NCBI GenBank assembly: GCA_963556255.1
Contig: OY744606.1
Coordinates: forward strand, 74,978,618 to 75,042,617
DNA: 64,000 nt
DNA from: Allolobophora icterica
Taxonomy: Eukaryota > Annelida > Clitellata > Crassiclitellata > Lumbricidae
Reading direction: 5' to 3'
Every line of letters begins with the position of its first letter. Within the stretch, counting starts at the first letter, position 1. The notes beneath the pieces were generated by a model. That model had not been told where the DNA came from. It did no database searches and saw only the letters and a list, made by a program, of their open reading frames with translations. Below are positions 25,701-39,700 of this stretch, in pieces. The position numbers and the translations under genes are program-made.

Positions 25701-28700
25701 TGTTAATATCTTATAGTTTTAAATATACGTTTGTTTAAAAACTATAGTGCAATCTTGCTTCTTGATAGGTTGCTATGGCTCACTGCAAATAGGCAAATAA
25801 CAATGATAATAATTCTAAAAGTTGTAAATTAATATTTATAATATAATTATTGATTGAATATCTAAATTTATAATCACATTCACTCGTTTAGAGCATCCAT
25901 ACTGCACCTCTCCAAGATACCTACTCAGAGATGTTTGGTAGTATCATGTTAGATGAGATAGCAGTCTGTTTGTCTGTATGATTATTATTTATTGTTCTGC
26001 ATTGTATTGTATTGTATTGTCTTGTATTGTATTGTTTAGCTTTCGTCATCATACTATGAGTTGCTGGAGCGCATGAATCAGTCAAATACTTCCAAGATGA
26101 CGAATTCGAGCCTCATAACGGTGCCGACGTATTCGGCAAATGATTCAGTCATCATGGACGATGATGCCATGATTGATATCTTTGACACCTTATTCATGCC
26201 ATACGGAGCATCACGAGGTACTGAATAGAGCATAGTGAGGTACTGATGCTGTACTGTAATTAAATACTGATTTCTGTGTGGTACTGTCCAGAGTTAAATG
26301 CCGGAATTAAGTTCAGACATCTGCCTCATTCTGATACTTTACCAACCAGGGTTAGTTGCTTTGGGGCATAAATAAAGTAATGATAATAATGACAATGGGC
26401 CTGGAAGTAAGTGGTAATACTTGGTGAAAAAATAATTGTTTCTTACCTATAATTATAATATCAGTCATCCATTGTTCTCTGTAACTCGGCTCTGTTTACC
26501 TTAAGTTGCACCTGTACAGCGCAGTTGGATTAGGCATGTGTGCTATGCTATGGAAGGTTCATGAATGGTGCTATACGAATTCATTTATATATATGATTAT
26601 ATGTATATATATATATATATATGTAAAATCCAGTAGATATCTGCTGAGACATTTGTTATATATGTATATGTATATATGTGTGTGTATATATATATATATA
26701 TTATATATATATATATATGCATACATAGTTTAGACATAGTTTAGATTTATGCATGGAAATCTGTCTGTTGGCTCTGCTTGAGGAAGCTCACCTGTGGTAA
26801 CTCTGAGTTATCTGAGAACTATGCGCTTGTAGAGACGTTTAGCGTATTTAGGATGATTGAGTCTCATGAAAAGTGATGGGTTGTTTATGGGTTTATATCT
26901 AATTTTGTGAAGGAAATTCGAGTAGTTTCGCTGCTCAAACCAGTCTGGAAGAATTCATGGACACCCTGGAGCCACTGCCACCTCCCTTAGGTGAGCAACG
27001 GATTGACACATACATTCAAACGGCTTCACATCAAGGAAGGCAGTGTGAGCCAGTTGTTACGCAACCTTTAATCCATACTGACGCAATATGTTTGAGCACA
27101 GGCAATAGTATTTATGTTGGTTGTTAAGTTGATTGGATGGTTAGTCATTTGGTATTATAAACAACCAGTTGTGTCATCAGGCCATACTATACAGGTGGTT
27201 TGAATATATTAATCTGCTGAGTAATCGGTTGATAGGAAGATTACTGTAGTAAGCAAACAGTTGGATTATATTGTCTGGATAATTATATAGGTTTTATACT
27301 CTGGTGATGTCTGACTTGAAGATAGGTCACTTTTTTATTTACAGGAAATGAATTTTAGAGCAGCTCGTTTGGTAGGTGGGCTGGCTGGCTTAGGCGGATG
27401 CTATGCGACTGCATAATACTGAATGATTAATGTTGATTGTGATTATGTAGCCATTGATTTTCGCGGATTCGGTCGACTGAGCAGCAACACAAGCAACTGC
27501 AGTTCGGCAAACCCCGCCAACTCGATGAAAGTGATGCTTAATCCGGTAGGCAACTGTTACCTAAAATGGAAGAAATATGCAAAGTTCTGTCAAAAACTAT
27601 TTGAAATTGATCAGGACGTTCTAGGGTTTTGGGCTCCTTTCGTGGTTATGGATGTTTTCCAGGGGTACTTGATATGATGCAAAACGAATGAAATTTGGGG
27701 TTTAGATTCTGTGTGATTAACTTGTGTGATATGATAAATCTTAAATTCTGTTTATAGAAATTCCCTCTGAGTTTTGGACATGCCAACTGAGTCACAGAAA
27801 ATCCATCTAAGTCAAAAAAAAGTAATTGACAGAAATTCATCCAGGTCACAGGAATTCCAATTGATCCATGAAATTCTATCTGATGCTCCAATCAATATTC
27901 ATACTGTCAGCATTAACAAAATGCCTTTTTCAAGTTTGGCTTGGCTCATGGTTAATGGGTCAAACTGTAACGTTTTACCATGGTTAGAATCTACTATTAG
28001 GGCTAATAATGTGTTGAAAATTTGATAGTTTTATCTAATATATTTCGTGAATTATTAGCAATAAAAACTGCCACAGAATTAAGTTGTTCATGATTTGTCA
28101 TTACTCCACCTGTATAAAACTGATCATGTATCTCGAAAACCATGCCACATTATGAGCTGATATTTTGCATGGCTTTCTATGATATTTTGATTTACAAACT
28201 GACATAACATAAAATTCTGAGATGGTGTGGTGGGGACCATTGGTTGATTTGACATGGAATGACCCCAATTATTTGTTTTATTACTATTGTTTTGCCTTAT
28301 CCAAGGTAGATTTTATCCTTCAGGAAATAGTTTGTAAATGAAACAAAACAAGTATATGATGCTAAATACCCTAATTTCAAGCTGTCCCTATTACTTTTAT
28401 CATCATTATTACTAATATTGTTGGTGCTATTATTTAAATGTTTGCAAAATATTGCACAGTCCATACACGGGGACCTTTAAAGGCTTGGTATCCATTAAAA
28501 TGGGCAGCTATTGTAAAGGATCCAATCCAATCAGTTCATTGGAAAATTAGTCAAAGGAAAATGCTTACTTTTACTGAACATTCTGTTGTTACATCCCTAC
28601 CTTTATGGTGGACAGGTGGAATCCGGAGGAATGTGTAGCACAACCGTAACAATGCAGCCGAACCAGTCGAATCCATCAATCAGTTCACAGGCACTGTCTT

Positions 28701-31700
28701 TCGGTTCAGCAGAAGAGATCATGGCTCTCCTTCAAAGCCAGATCGCTTCAGAAACATCCTTCGAGTACCTCATCACCGACCCTGCGTCCCTCATCAGCAG
28801 TTCCGGATACTCGTCAGGCGCCACCATCCGGTCCGGCTTCACCATCTCGGACGGAAATCTCGCTTCGACGGGAGAGGGCGTTCAGCTGTTGCCTAGCGAC
28901 GGAATCGACATGCAGGAGTTCCCGAGCGACGAGACGACCAGCCAGATGTGCAGCATGTTCTTCCTGCCGGAGACGGCCTCTGTACCGACAGCGTGTCAGT
29001 CAATCTTCACACAGGTCAACGAAACCTCCAAGAGCGGCATGGCTCCGTACAGTCGGCCTCTGGAGATCGCTCCGACTTGCATGATGGACAAGAACTTGCA
29101 GCTGCTGCAGTTCCTTCAGGCTGCCACTGCCTCGCAGGAAGTGATGTCGACGCTTACAACTGGCAAGGCAATGTCGGGCGCGTCGGCCTCGTTGCCACGG
29201 TTGAAATCGAGCCATGACCTGATGGGGGCAGGGAGAGCATCGCAGAGCCTTGGCAGCATTCAGATGGGTGAGGCGAGCAAGGGATATCTGAACATGAGAA
29301 CGTCGACGGACTCCCCACACCAACCAACCTCGAGTGCATTTCGGGTCCCACAGGTGAGATGAGATGACAAGATCTGAATTAGGGTTGTTAATATCGGATT
29401 TTTTGGCAAACCGATTATCGATTTTATAAATCCGATTTTAAACCGATAATCGCTTTTTTGGCCTTCATAGAAATATATTATAAATTAAAATATAATGCAA
29501 GTTACTGAATGCATTACGTACAGTAGGCTACAAGCAACGCACGCGTTTTCGACACCGTATTGTGTATTTTCTACTTAGAGAGCTCAATGTCACACTATTA
29601 ACTATTTATCTATCTATAATGCCTACTTAACTACCAGTCGACTAAACTATTAGTAGTATTAACGTCTTTAAACAATAAATATATTTATTAACGAACACGC
29701 GGCAATTCAAATTCAGACCCAGTTCGACTATGTATTTACAAGAGGTCACACATTGACTAAAAATGAGCCTAGTTAAATGATGTTTACTTGTGCATCAATG
29801 ACGCTATTACGGTGAGACCTCTTGTAGACATAGTCACCTGAGTTTCATATATAGCCAGGTTGCACAATAATACTACTGTAGGGACCGCGATAGCAATGGG
29901 TTTGCCAACAAATTAAACATTTTAATTTTCTTCTGGTTTTTTTGTAATTTTCACTACGAAAATGAAAAAAAAATTCGATTATCGTTTGTAAATAAAAGAA
30001 ACCGATAATCGTTTTCTAAACCGATAACCGGAATTTCGATTATCGTTTAACATCCCTAATCTGAATGACAATTATAATTGTAATTTCTAGTTTGTACGTA
30101 CGTTTAAATGTTCTTGGGGTGCTTAGTAGTGTATTGGTTAACATGCTGGACTGTCACTCGAGAGGTTGGGGGTTCAAATCCCCGCCAGGCAGAAATTTGG
30201 TTCGGGATTTCTGCTCTACCTGCACCCCTAGCCAACTCAGCTAAATTAAGTACACTGACCGTACACTGTCGGTGGGAGGGTGAGATGGCGAGGAAGAGGA
30301 CTGCTAAAGTGACCAAGAGCTGAGACTTTGATACTTATGATCCTTCTCGTCTAACTTTGATGACTTTTCTCTAGCTTGACATCTTTTGGCCAGTAGCAGT
30401 ACATGCATCTTTCATCACCTTGTGCTGTCAGCTCCTGGAGCTCTAGCGATCGTCATGATAAACATTCTCCATTGCTTCCTATTCGAAGTCAGGTCCCTTA
30501 GTTCTTCCAAATTCATGCCAGTTACATCGTGAATCTCATCCATCCCATCCATTTCTTCCTTGGTCGACCCCGTCTTTTTTTTCCCTCACCACAAGCCAAC
30601 ATCATTTCCTTTTCTAGCCCATCAGATCGCATAACATGACCAAAGAATCCTAGCTTCGATCTTGTTGCCTTTTGATTTAATGACTCATCATTCTCGACAC
30701 CAATCTCCACTCGTATTGATTCGTTCGTCCTTTTCTCTGTCCATGATATTCTCAACATCTTTCTCCATATCCACATTTCACATGCGTTGACCTTTTTCTC
30801 CATGTTCTTTGTCATTGTCCACGACTCACAACCATACAAAACCGTTGGAAAGATTAGGGCTCTCACGAGCCTTTTTTTGTATCTATGCTCACATGCTTGT
30901 CCTTCCATATCTTTTCCAGTCCAATCATTGCAGCTTCCCAATCGCAATCCTTCGTTTTATTTCTGTATCACATTTTCCTTCTTTTTCAACCAATGATCCC
31001 AGGAAAGTGAAGCTTTCTACCACGTGGCATCTTTCATCAATACTTGAAAACTGTTAGTATTTCCCAGGGATGGACTGGAAGTGCCTGGGAGTATATATTG
31101 CAAAAATACACTATATAAATGTTACCAAATGAACAGATGAATTGCCAATAGTGACACGGCAAAACTAGTGCTATATAAAACAAGTAGTACGTTAAATTAA
31201 TATATTTTGCTCTTTGGTTTACATTACATTACCAGTAAGTCCTGCTTCACTCATTTTAGAAGAATACTGGTGCACGGCCAAAATACTCTACTTCTGCGCT
31301 GCCACAGTTGCAGCCAAAACAACAGATTACCAGTGTGGGAATGTTCAGGCAGGAAATGCAGCCAGCTATGCAGGGAACCACCATCATTCTGCCTAAGCAG
31401 AATGTTCAGCAACCACCACCTTCTACTTGCAACTGGTCACTCCAGGGAAATGAAAGTACCGACTATTTGGCCGTACCAATGACAGAACAGTATGCATTCA
31501 GAGAAGGTTTGAAATTTTCTGTTGGTTTTCCACGATGTTTAACCCTTCAACAATGAGAAGGATTAGTTTTACATACATTTTATTACACGCTTGTCATTAA
31601 AGTGTTAAAAACAAGGTGTCAGGTCAAACTAAGTGCCTTAAGGGCATAACCTCTAACTTGATAAGGTTTAAAGGGGCATTATATTGTTATTATTACGAAC

Positions 31701-34700
31701 ATTTTTAACGCTCGCAAAGTCACACAGAAATGCAAATCTGAGGTGCGGAAAAAGACTACTTGGTTAGTAATGACGGTTACAAACATCATCAAGCCCTACT
31801 ATAATTAAGTTACAGTGGTAATGGTTTTAGTGGGTAATATGTTAGTAAGTCCATTGTCGAGTGTGTATTTCAAGATGTGGGACCAGCTACCATGAACACT
31901 GAGTTTGCGTAAATGAAGGCTACTGGGTGAATCCGGAAGATGGTAACTGGGTTTTGCTGTTTATTTAAGATGCTCAACTGGACAGCAGTACAGCTCAAGC
32001 CAACCAGCCTCTGGATACAAAACGACGAGTACGGCATAAGAGTAAGTTCAGATGACACTCGTATTCGACTTGTTTTTTATTTGGATCCTGTCTTCTTTGT
32101 TTAACCTGTGTTTCTCAATTGTGTCGTGTGTGAAGGGTGCTGGGAAGACTGCTCTATGGTATGTGTAGGAGGAAGGAGTAGGAATAATCTCTTAAGGTAA
32201 CCCTGGGACGTAGCTATGAGTATCAACTGTTAGCGACTTCATTTTCTTAGCCTGGGCTTATGAAATTGGGTGGCCCATCGTCGCCTTGGCCGTTTGATCT
32301 TCCCGGTAATAGTGTACGGTCAGTGTACTCATTATAGCCAAGTTGACTAGAGGGCACAGTTGAAGCAGAAATCGTCTAACAGATTGTCCACCCTTTCAGG
32401 GATTTGAACCCTTGACCTCTCGTATAACAGGCTAGCATGCTAACTAGTAGACCATCATGCACCACTTCTTCGACGTATTCAGATGACATGAACAGGTAAG
32501 TCTTTATTTTCATCCTGAAGCTTTCGATGGAAAGTTCCGTAACACAGATTTAACGGGCGGTGCATTCCAGATCTTTTGGGTCACACACACTGTACACCTG
32601 GTATCATCGCATGGTAGGGTTGCTTTCAGAATGAATCAGGTAGAGTTGATCTGCTTGCAGGTGACCAGTCTTCCGCTGCAAGAGGCACCACAATAAGACC
32701 GATTGCGGTGTTCCAGCCAATCAATCCACTGCAGCCTAAAAGCACAGGACGAAGTTCATCAAAGGGAAACTGTTCGGTCAGCTTTTCCCTAGACAAAAAC
32801 ACAGCGGTATGCCTTCCCTAACTGTTAGTATTATTACTGTTATTTGATTATTATTAGTTATTATTACAGCTACTACTACTATTATTTTTATTTATATAAT
32901 TATGGTAATAGCGTGATCTTATGGATGTTGGCCTGATTATATCTTTTGTTTGGTTTGCAATGATAATATTAGCAGTTGCTAATTAATAATTAATATTTTT
33001 TATTATACTGTTCTGCCACAGACAGCTCAAGAAGCATTTATAAGCAACCGTTGCACATATTTCGATCTGTCATATAGCCTTGTTTGGCCCCATTTTGAGG
33101 TTCTAAAAATGTGCTACATAAATAGCCAGGAACATACTAGTACATACATCAGTACTCATATATTTTCTTTTACTCACCAGATGGCTGGGGCCAGAAACTG
33201 ATGATATGATAATTGTGATGACGATGAAAATCGTTGTAAAATTGTAATCTTACATTAATAAAGCGCAACTTCAAGAAGAAACTCGTTTGTGAGTACCAGT
33301 GAAGACTTTGTTGAAGTGGCTCTATGTTCAAATTTCTAATTGTGCAGTTACGTTTCTTTGGACAGATATCCCCGTCTCCTGTTGCCGACTCTCCTGCGAT
33401 GCAGATGAACAACATGCCAACCAGTTTAATCCTAGCAACCGCTGGACAAACGGTTCCTATGGCTACAAACCAAATGACAGATACCATAGGAACGAAAGGT
33501 ATTACTCGCATGTCAAAAGCTACATTGGTGAAGCTTCCAAGAGTCCAAAATACCGTGGTCAGTGCTATCGCTAAAACCATGGGAATTTGGTTGTGCAACG
33601 GTTTCGCTAAGTAATGACCATTGACTTATACCTTGAGATGGCACTATAGAAGTTCTCAGGTTATTATTATCACCACTATTACTACTACTACTATTATTAT
33701 TTGCATTATTTATTATCATTGTTATAGTTGTTATTGTTGTCCAAAACTCTGGCCTTCATTATGCAGATGTTGTATATTTGATTAGTATTGGCAATGAGTT
33801 TGTGAAGTCAGTAAGAGGCTAACTTTTAAATCTCTATTCAGGCCTGGAAGAGAATTCTAATAATTCAGAAAAATGTATTTTGCATTTACTTTCTGAAGAG
33901 AGAACAAGTGTCTAGGGTTTAGTTTTTCCCATTTTGAATCCTGGTTTTTCTGTATTTTTGTGCTGATTTATGATCAAGTCCTTAACACGTGATTGATTTT
34001 TTCATTGATTGATAATGATTGGCTCTGATTGTAGAAAAAGAATTTAAACAGATGATATTTTTTAAATTAATGAAAAAGAGATACTTATTTTTTAAACTGC
34101 TTCTCCTGTTTTATATTTCATGTTTTGAATATCAGTATTTCGGGAAAACCTGTCTTGTCCTGGAATCTTTGACTCATCTTCTCAGTCGTGTGACTTCAGT
34201 GTAAGTGGCTTTAATTAATTAAGTTAAAACTTTTTATGTAAAAACTTGGATTAAAACCGTTCTGTGTAAACAGTAAAGGTATCTAAAACTGGCTTGTAGC
34301 TAAGAAAGGAATATTATTACGTACTTAGCACCTCTGAATTGTTGAGTGGCGCTTTTATAACTGTTCGATTACAATTTTATTACAGTTACGTCACCATGTG
34401 ATCAGTTCTTCATTTCTAGTGGTCATAAGAACATAAGGAATGTTTTTAATTTGCATGCAACAGATGGCTGTAACTATAGTACTGATATGTTGATTTCATC
34501 CACGCTGTTATCTTTTTGTTGTCTCTGTTGCATCATTCTGTTTGTTTTGCATCAGTCTTAGCTATGATGCCTTTTTCAAATTGTAATCGTAATCCTAAAC
34601 TCCAAATTCCTGTAGCGCAAGTCACCAGCTTAATCATGAGCGCTGTAACCGTGATTACAGATGTATGTGAACCTTGAGAGGGATCTATAGTTAAATACAT

Positions 34701-36718
34701 ATATTCATGTACCTTTTCACATTCAACTAAAGTTATAACAGTGATTCTAAATGTTAACTAAAACCAAGCCAATCCTTGCTTTTTTGTATAGGATGTACTT
34801 TCGCTCAACAGTTCAACTGCGCGATCTCGTCACACGAGCAACGAGTCAACAAGTTCACATTATGATGAGGTATGTTGGTTGTTCGATAGATCGAAAACAA
34901 CCAACTTGAGATCAGGATAGTTGCCGTGAAACAATAGTTTTAAAACAATAAATAATAAAACAATAAAACAATAGTAAAACAACAGCAGACTTATTCAAAT
35001 GAATCTTTTTTATAGTGTATCAGCTTTTGAATGGGTTCTGTGTTCCAGATTTGGGCCCTGGCCTCCACAGTTTGAAACCCTACGACCCCTAGCTGTGCCC
35101 ATGAAGTTAAGGATGCATTTTTATCTCAGTAGTTGGCAGTGGTTTCGTTTGACGTTGCAATGTTTCCAATTCAGCTAACAAATGACTGAGTGTAAACCAG
35201 AGTTAGAAGGCCAGAGGTGTAATGGTCAGCCACTTGGTAACCATGGTTTGGCCATGTAGCTTTCTTTATTTGAGATACTTTGCACTGGCTTCCCATCCAG
35301 AAGCCCATTGAGTTTAAAATCCTGACCTTTATGCACAATTGTCTTTTTGGCTGTGCTCCATCAAACCTTAGGGACTTCTGCATTTCAGTCTGCTCAGTCC
35401 CTGGTGGTGGCACCCTTTGGTTGGTTGCCTTCGTGACTGTCCTTTGCACGCATGCTGCTTAAGTTCAGTCCAGAAGCTTTGCGTATGTTGGGCCACACCA
35501 GCTGGAATCGCCTTTCTCAAAATCTGTGGCTCGAGCTCCTCAGTTTGTCCCTTCAGCAGTTTGCAAGTGCCTGAAGTCTATTAATCTGACACTGGTTCAG
35601 GTTGGGAGCACCACTGATGAGGTTTTTCTTGACATGGTACTTTATAAGTGTCAAATTACAATTACATGCAGGGTGTCTTGAATAGCACTTACATTGCCTT
35701 TCAGAAATAGTTCTTCGTGCAAATAGTAAAAGCTAAGTTGCGTATGTCAGTATTCACTTTATCATCAGATTATCTGCAATTACATGTATGTTTGCTGCAA
35801 ATATATGATTTTGTCACTGCTGCAAACAGCTTGTGAAATTAAAAGTGCTTTTAATGTAAATAATTTGTGAAATTGAAAATGCCTTTATCCTGAGGGATGT
35901 TAAGTAAATCCTCTTTTAGGTTATGATTAAATTTCTCTGAACTGTGGACGATTTTGCTGCAGCTCGGAGGAAGAACTCTTCTCCCGAAACCAGAAGCAGG
36001 AAAGCAAACGAAGGAACACCGGCGCGTTTCGCACATAACCGCAGAACAGAAGAGAAGAAGCAACATCAAGGTCTTTGCTTTTCCTGCTGTTTTCTTTTGT
36101 CTCAGACCAATTAGAAAAGCAGGTCTTGTCTGACTCTGATAGATCTTGTGAGTTAATGATTTACCTCTTCTCGAATACAGAATTTGGTAAATTCAACGCT
36201 ATTACTCAGAATTTTGTTTCTTCTGATAGCAACTTTTGCAATAAATTTACTAATTCTTTCCTTGACTGAGAATTTGAGTAAACTTTATGGAGCTGGCAAC
36301 TTGAAACCAACCTTAGAATGACAACCTTCATAACTTTGTACTAAACGTTGGCCAACCTCTATATCCTTGCAGTTACTAGCATATAGGCACATCTAGAGAA
36401 CCTCAATCTAACAGTTCTAAAAAGGTGCATCTTACGATAACCCGAGACTTATCTAACCACCCCTTTCTGTGTTGTGCCATATCTTACCACTATAGCTTGT
36501 CTTTCTCTTGGACATTTATTCTGGGTAAAGAACTGGTTTTCCTGACACAGCTTTGCGCGATATTGGGAATTTCTTATATAAGATCTGCCATCAGACAGAC
36601 TGCATTTTGGTTCTGCGCTTCTTGTAGTGCGGATTCGATACATTGATTCACCTGATACCGGAGCTGAAGGAGAGTTCAAATTCACGGGTCAGCAAAGCAA
36701 CAGCCCTGCATAAAGGTA

Positions 36719-36771
<53 letters not shown>

Positions 36772-39700
36772 GCATTTATTAAGCGTCACTATCTAATGAC
36801 CAAGCAAAATTCAGTGGTGTAGAACAATTGTAAATGGAGGACTTGCTCAAGGTCCCTATCGTTTCAGGGGAGACTCGAACCTGTACTCTCTATGTGTTGG
36901 TATCAGATATCAGGGTGTTACCCTTTAGCATGTGTTCATAATTCGTTTTGTTCAAGCTTAGTTTAATATAAATTGCAAAACAACTGGATTCTACGGTGAT
37001 ACTTATTGGAAGATGTTGATGGCTGAAGAGGACCGTCAGCTAATGGAAAGTTACATTGTGTCAAATTCCTTACCCTACCTTATGCTGTAGAAGTCATTAG
37101 ATCGGACACTATTGCCTTGATCATTGTCTTGATCATGGTCTTGATCATTGTCTTGATCATTGTCTTGATCATTGTCTTGATCATTGTCTTGATCATTGTC
37201 TTCATCGTTGTCTTCATCATTGTCTTTATCATTGTCTCGATCAATGGCTTTTCGATTCTGTAGCTGCAGAAATGTGCAGAAAGCTGAAGCAGGAACGGTT
37301 GCAAAAGCACGATGAAGTGGAACAGTTGCGCAACGAAATTAAAGCTCTTGAAGCAGATATCAGGTGAGCATTGTCATCTGTCTTGAATAGATGATATCTT
37401 GAATCTTTTGTAGCTTCTTTCAACTGATTTTATCAACTGGGATAACAATAATTGATTCTGATTTATGAAATTTATGAGCAGTTCATTAATTCATCAGTCC
37501 ATTTATGCAGCTACCGTACTGGATGGCTCAACGGTACTCCTAACCCAGTCAAGCATTCTCATGGACATAGGGGAATGTACGTATCTAGACACTCACTATA
37601 GCACCTTTTTAAGTGCCTCAAAAAATGCTGCCTGCACTGGCCTAAATGATACTTAAGTGACTATGACTATAAAGTTACCGGTGATCAATAAGCAAACAGT
37701 GATTAGATACCAATGGTAATTGTAATTAATAACTTCTTTTGCGCCGGGTAACTAGGTTTTATATAGTGCCTCTTCACTAGCAAGCTGATGCAAACACGCA
37801 GAGTCCAACATCCACAGCTGATATTAGATACGGGAGTTCTTGGGCTATGAAACAACGAAGAATCCGAGTATTGATGGCCACGAAACTCGCAATCCTGCAC
37901 AAACACCAATGCCAAGCAATCCGTTACAGATTGCATAAGATGCTGTATCCGGGCATCCCTCAGCATACATACTCATAACGAACATTTTTATAGCGCCTCT
38001 TCAAGGAGTATTACTCAGAGGTGACATAAGTATGTACATCTAAGTTGCCTATTAAGACTTTAGGTATATACTTTGATACTTTTAGGTACTTATGAAGAAT
38101 CATATTTTACTTTTTGTCAGTACCTGTCAGTTACAATTGCCTGCAACTGGTGCCCCGCCAGTGAAGCAACCCGTCGAGCAACTGAACGATCGTTTTGAGG
38201 AATACGTTTGCAAGAGAACTCTGGACAATTGGAAATATTTTATTGTATCCTTGACGTTCAGTGTGATTTCTTGGTGAACGATGATGATTTAAGTGGTGCC
38301 ATCTAATCTAGTGACTTCTATGGTGTCATCTAATCTAGTGACTTCTATGGTTCCATCTAATCTAGTGACTTCTATGGTGTCATCTAATCTAGTGACTTCT
38401 ATGGTTCCATCTAATCTAGTGACTTCTATGGTGCCATCTAATCTAATGACTTATATGGTGTCATCTAATCTAATGACTTATATGGTGTCATCTAATCTAA
38501 TGACTTATATGGTGTCATCTAATCTAATGACTTCTATGGTGTCATCTAATCTAATGACTTATATGGTGTCATCTAATCTAATGACTTATATGGTGTCATC
38601 TAATCTAATGACTTCTATGGTGCCAATTAATCTTATTGTTTATATGGTGCCATCTAATCTAATGACTTATATGGTGTCATCTAATCTAATGACTTCTATG
38701 GTGCCAATTAATCTTATTGTTTATATGGTGCCATCTAATCTAATAACTTTTATGGTGCCGTCTAATCTAGTGACTTCTATTGTGCCATTATCATTATAAC
38801 ATTATCATCACTCATTGGTTACCTCAAATGAAATCATAATTAAAATTCATAATCCTTTGGAAAGCACAGGTGTCTAAAATCCTATAAGACAGATATACCA
38901 GAAGTTGATCTATGGAATGTAAACAAGCTGACACAGACATGTGCTGTAACAGCTTGTCCAGGGTTGTTATAGTGTATGCTCAGCAGACTCAAACCCACAG
39001 CTGTTGTATTAGAGAGTCTGCGTTACCGAATAGACACCATGCTGAATTTGTATGCAATGTAATGTACTTTGCTTTTAATGGTGGAAATGATTGGGTTTGG
39101 TGTTTACGTAGAACGGAGTGTAGTTGCATCGATAAGTGTTCGTTTTCATGGAGAATTGTGTTTGCAGTAAATAAGTTAAACTTGCTGGAGATGTGTACTT
39201 CGAGTTGTCAATAAACCTTGACGTTGATGCCACAGTTTGGTTCTATCGCTCAGCCGCTGTTGAAATCCTTTGAGGAGGAAGTCACCAGAGGGAGCTCGGA
39301 CCAGCTGCGCAAATCTGTTCTCGGCTGGCTCCAGTCGCATTGTTCTTTGGCGTCTCTGCGTCCTCGTAAGCTATTCTATTATGACTTTGTTATTGTTGCT
39401 TCAAACTGATTGGATGTTGTTCACTGGAATGTACACTTGAGCATCCTTCTAAATATAGACCATGTGTGAAGAAGGATATGATGTACTGAGATTATGTCCT
39501 AAAGTCGATTAACTCGATTTAAAGAAATATATGTGACTTGCTCTGGCAAAAGCAGGCGGTAGTCGCAAATTATAAAACAGGAGAAATCAGTCAAAGCATC
39601 AATCAGGTGTAAATTTTTCAATTATTTGTTTTGCATATATCAGTAAATAAGATCTTATATTGTATGAGAAATATTGATTTAATAATATTTCACTTATTTC

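Noticed and set aside
28948..29351. Other-frame and minus-strand frames over Mondo exon 8
   Set aside because: They overlap a well-supported exon and show no family resemblance.
33019..33110. Possible extra Mondo exon after an acceptor-like tctgccacag
   Set aside because: The open frame has no suitable donor and no family resemblance.
38293..38799. 168-codon frame of SNLVTSMVP repeats
   Set aside because: It is a 27-bp intronic minisatellite between Mondo exons 17 and 18 and has no splice-consistent role.
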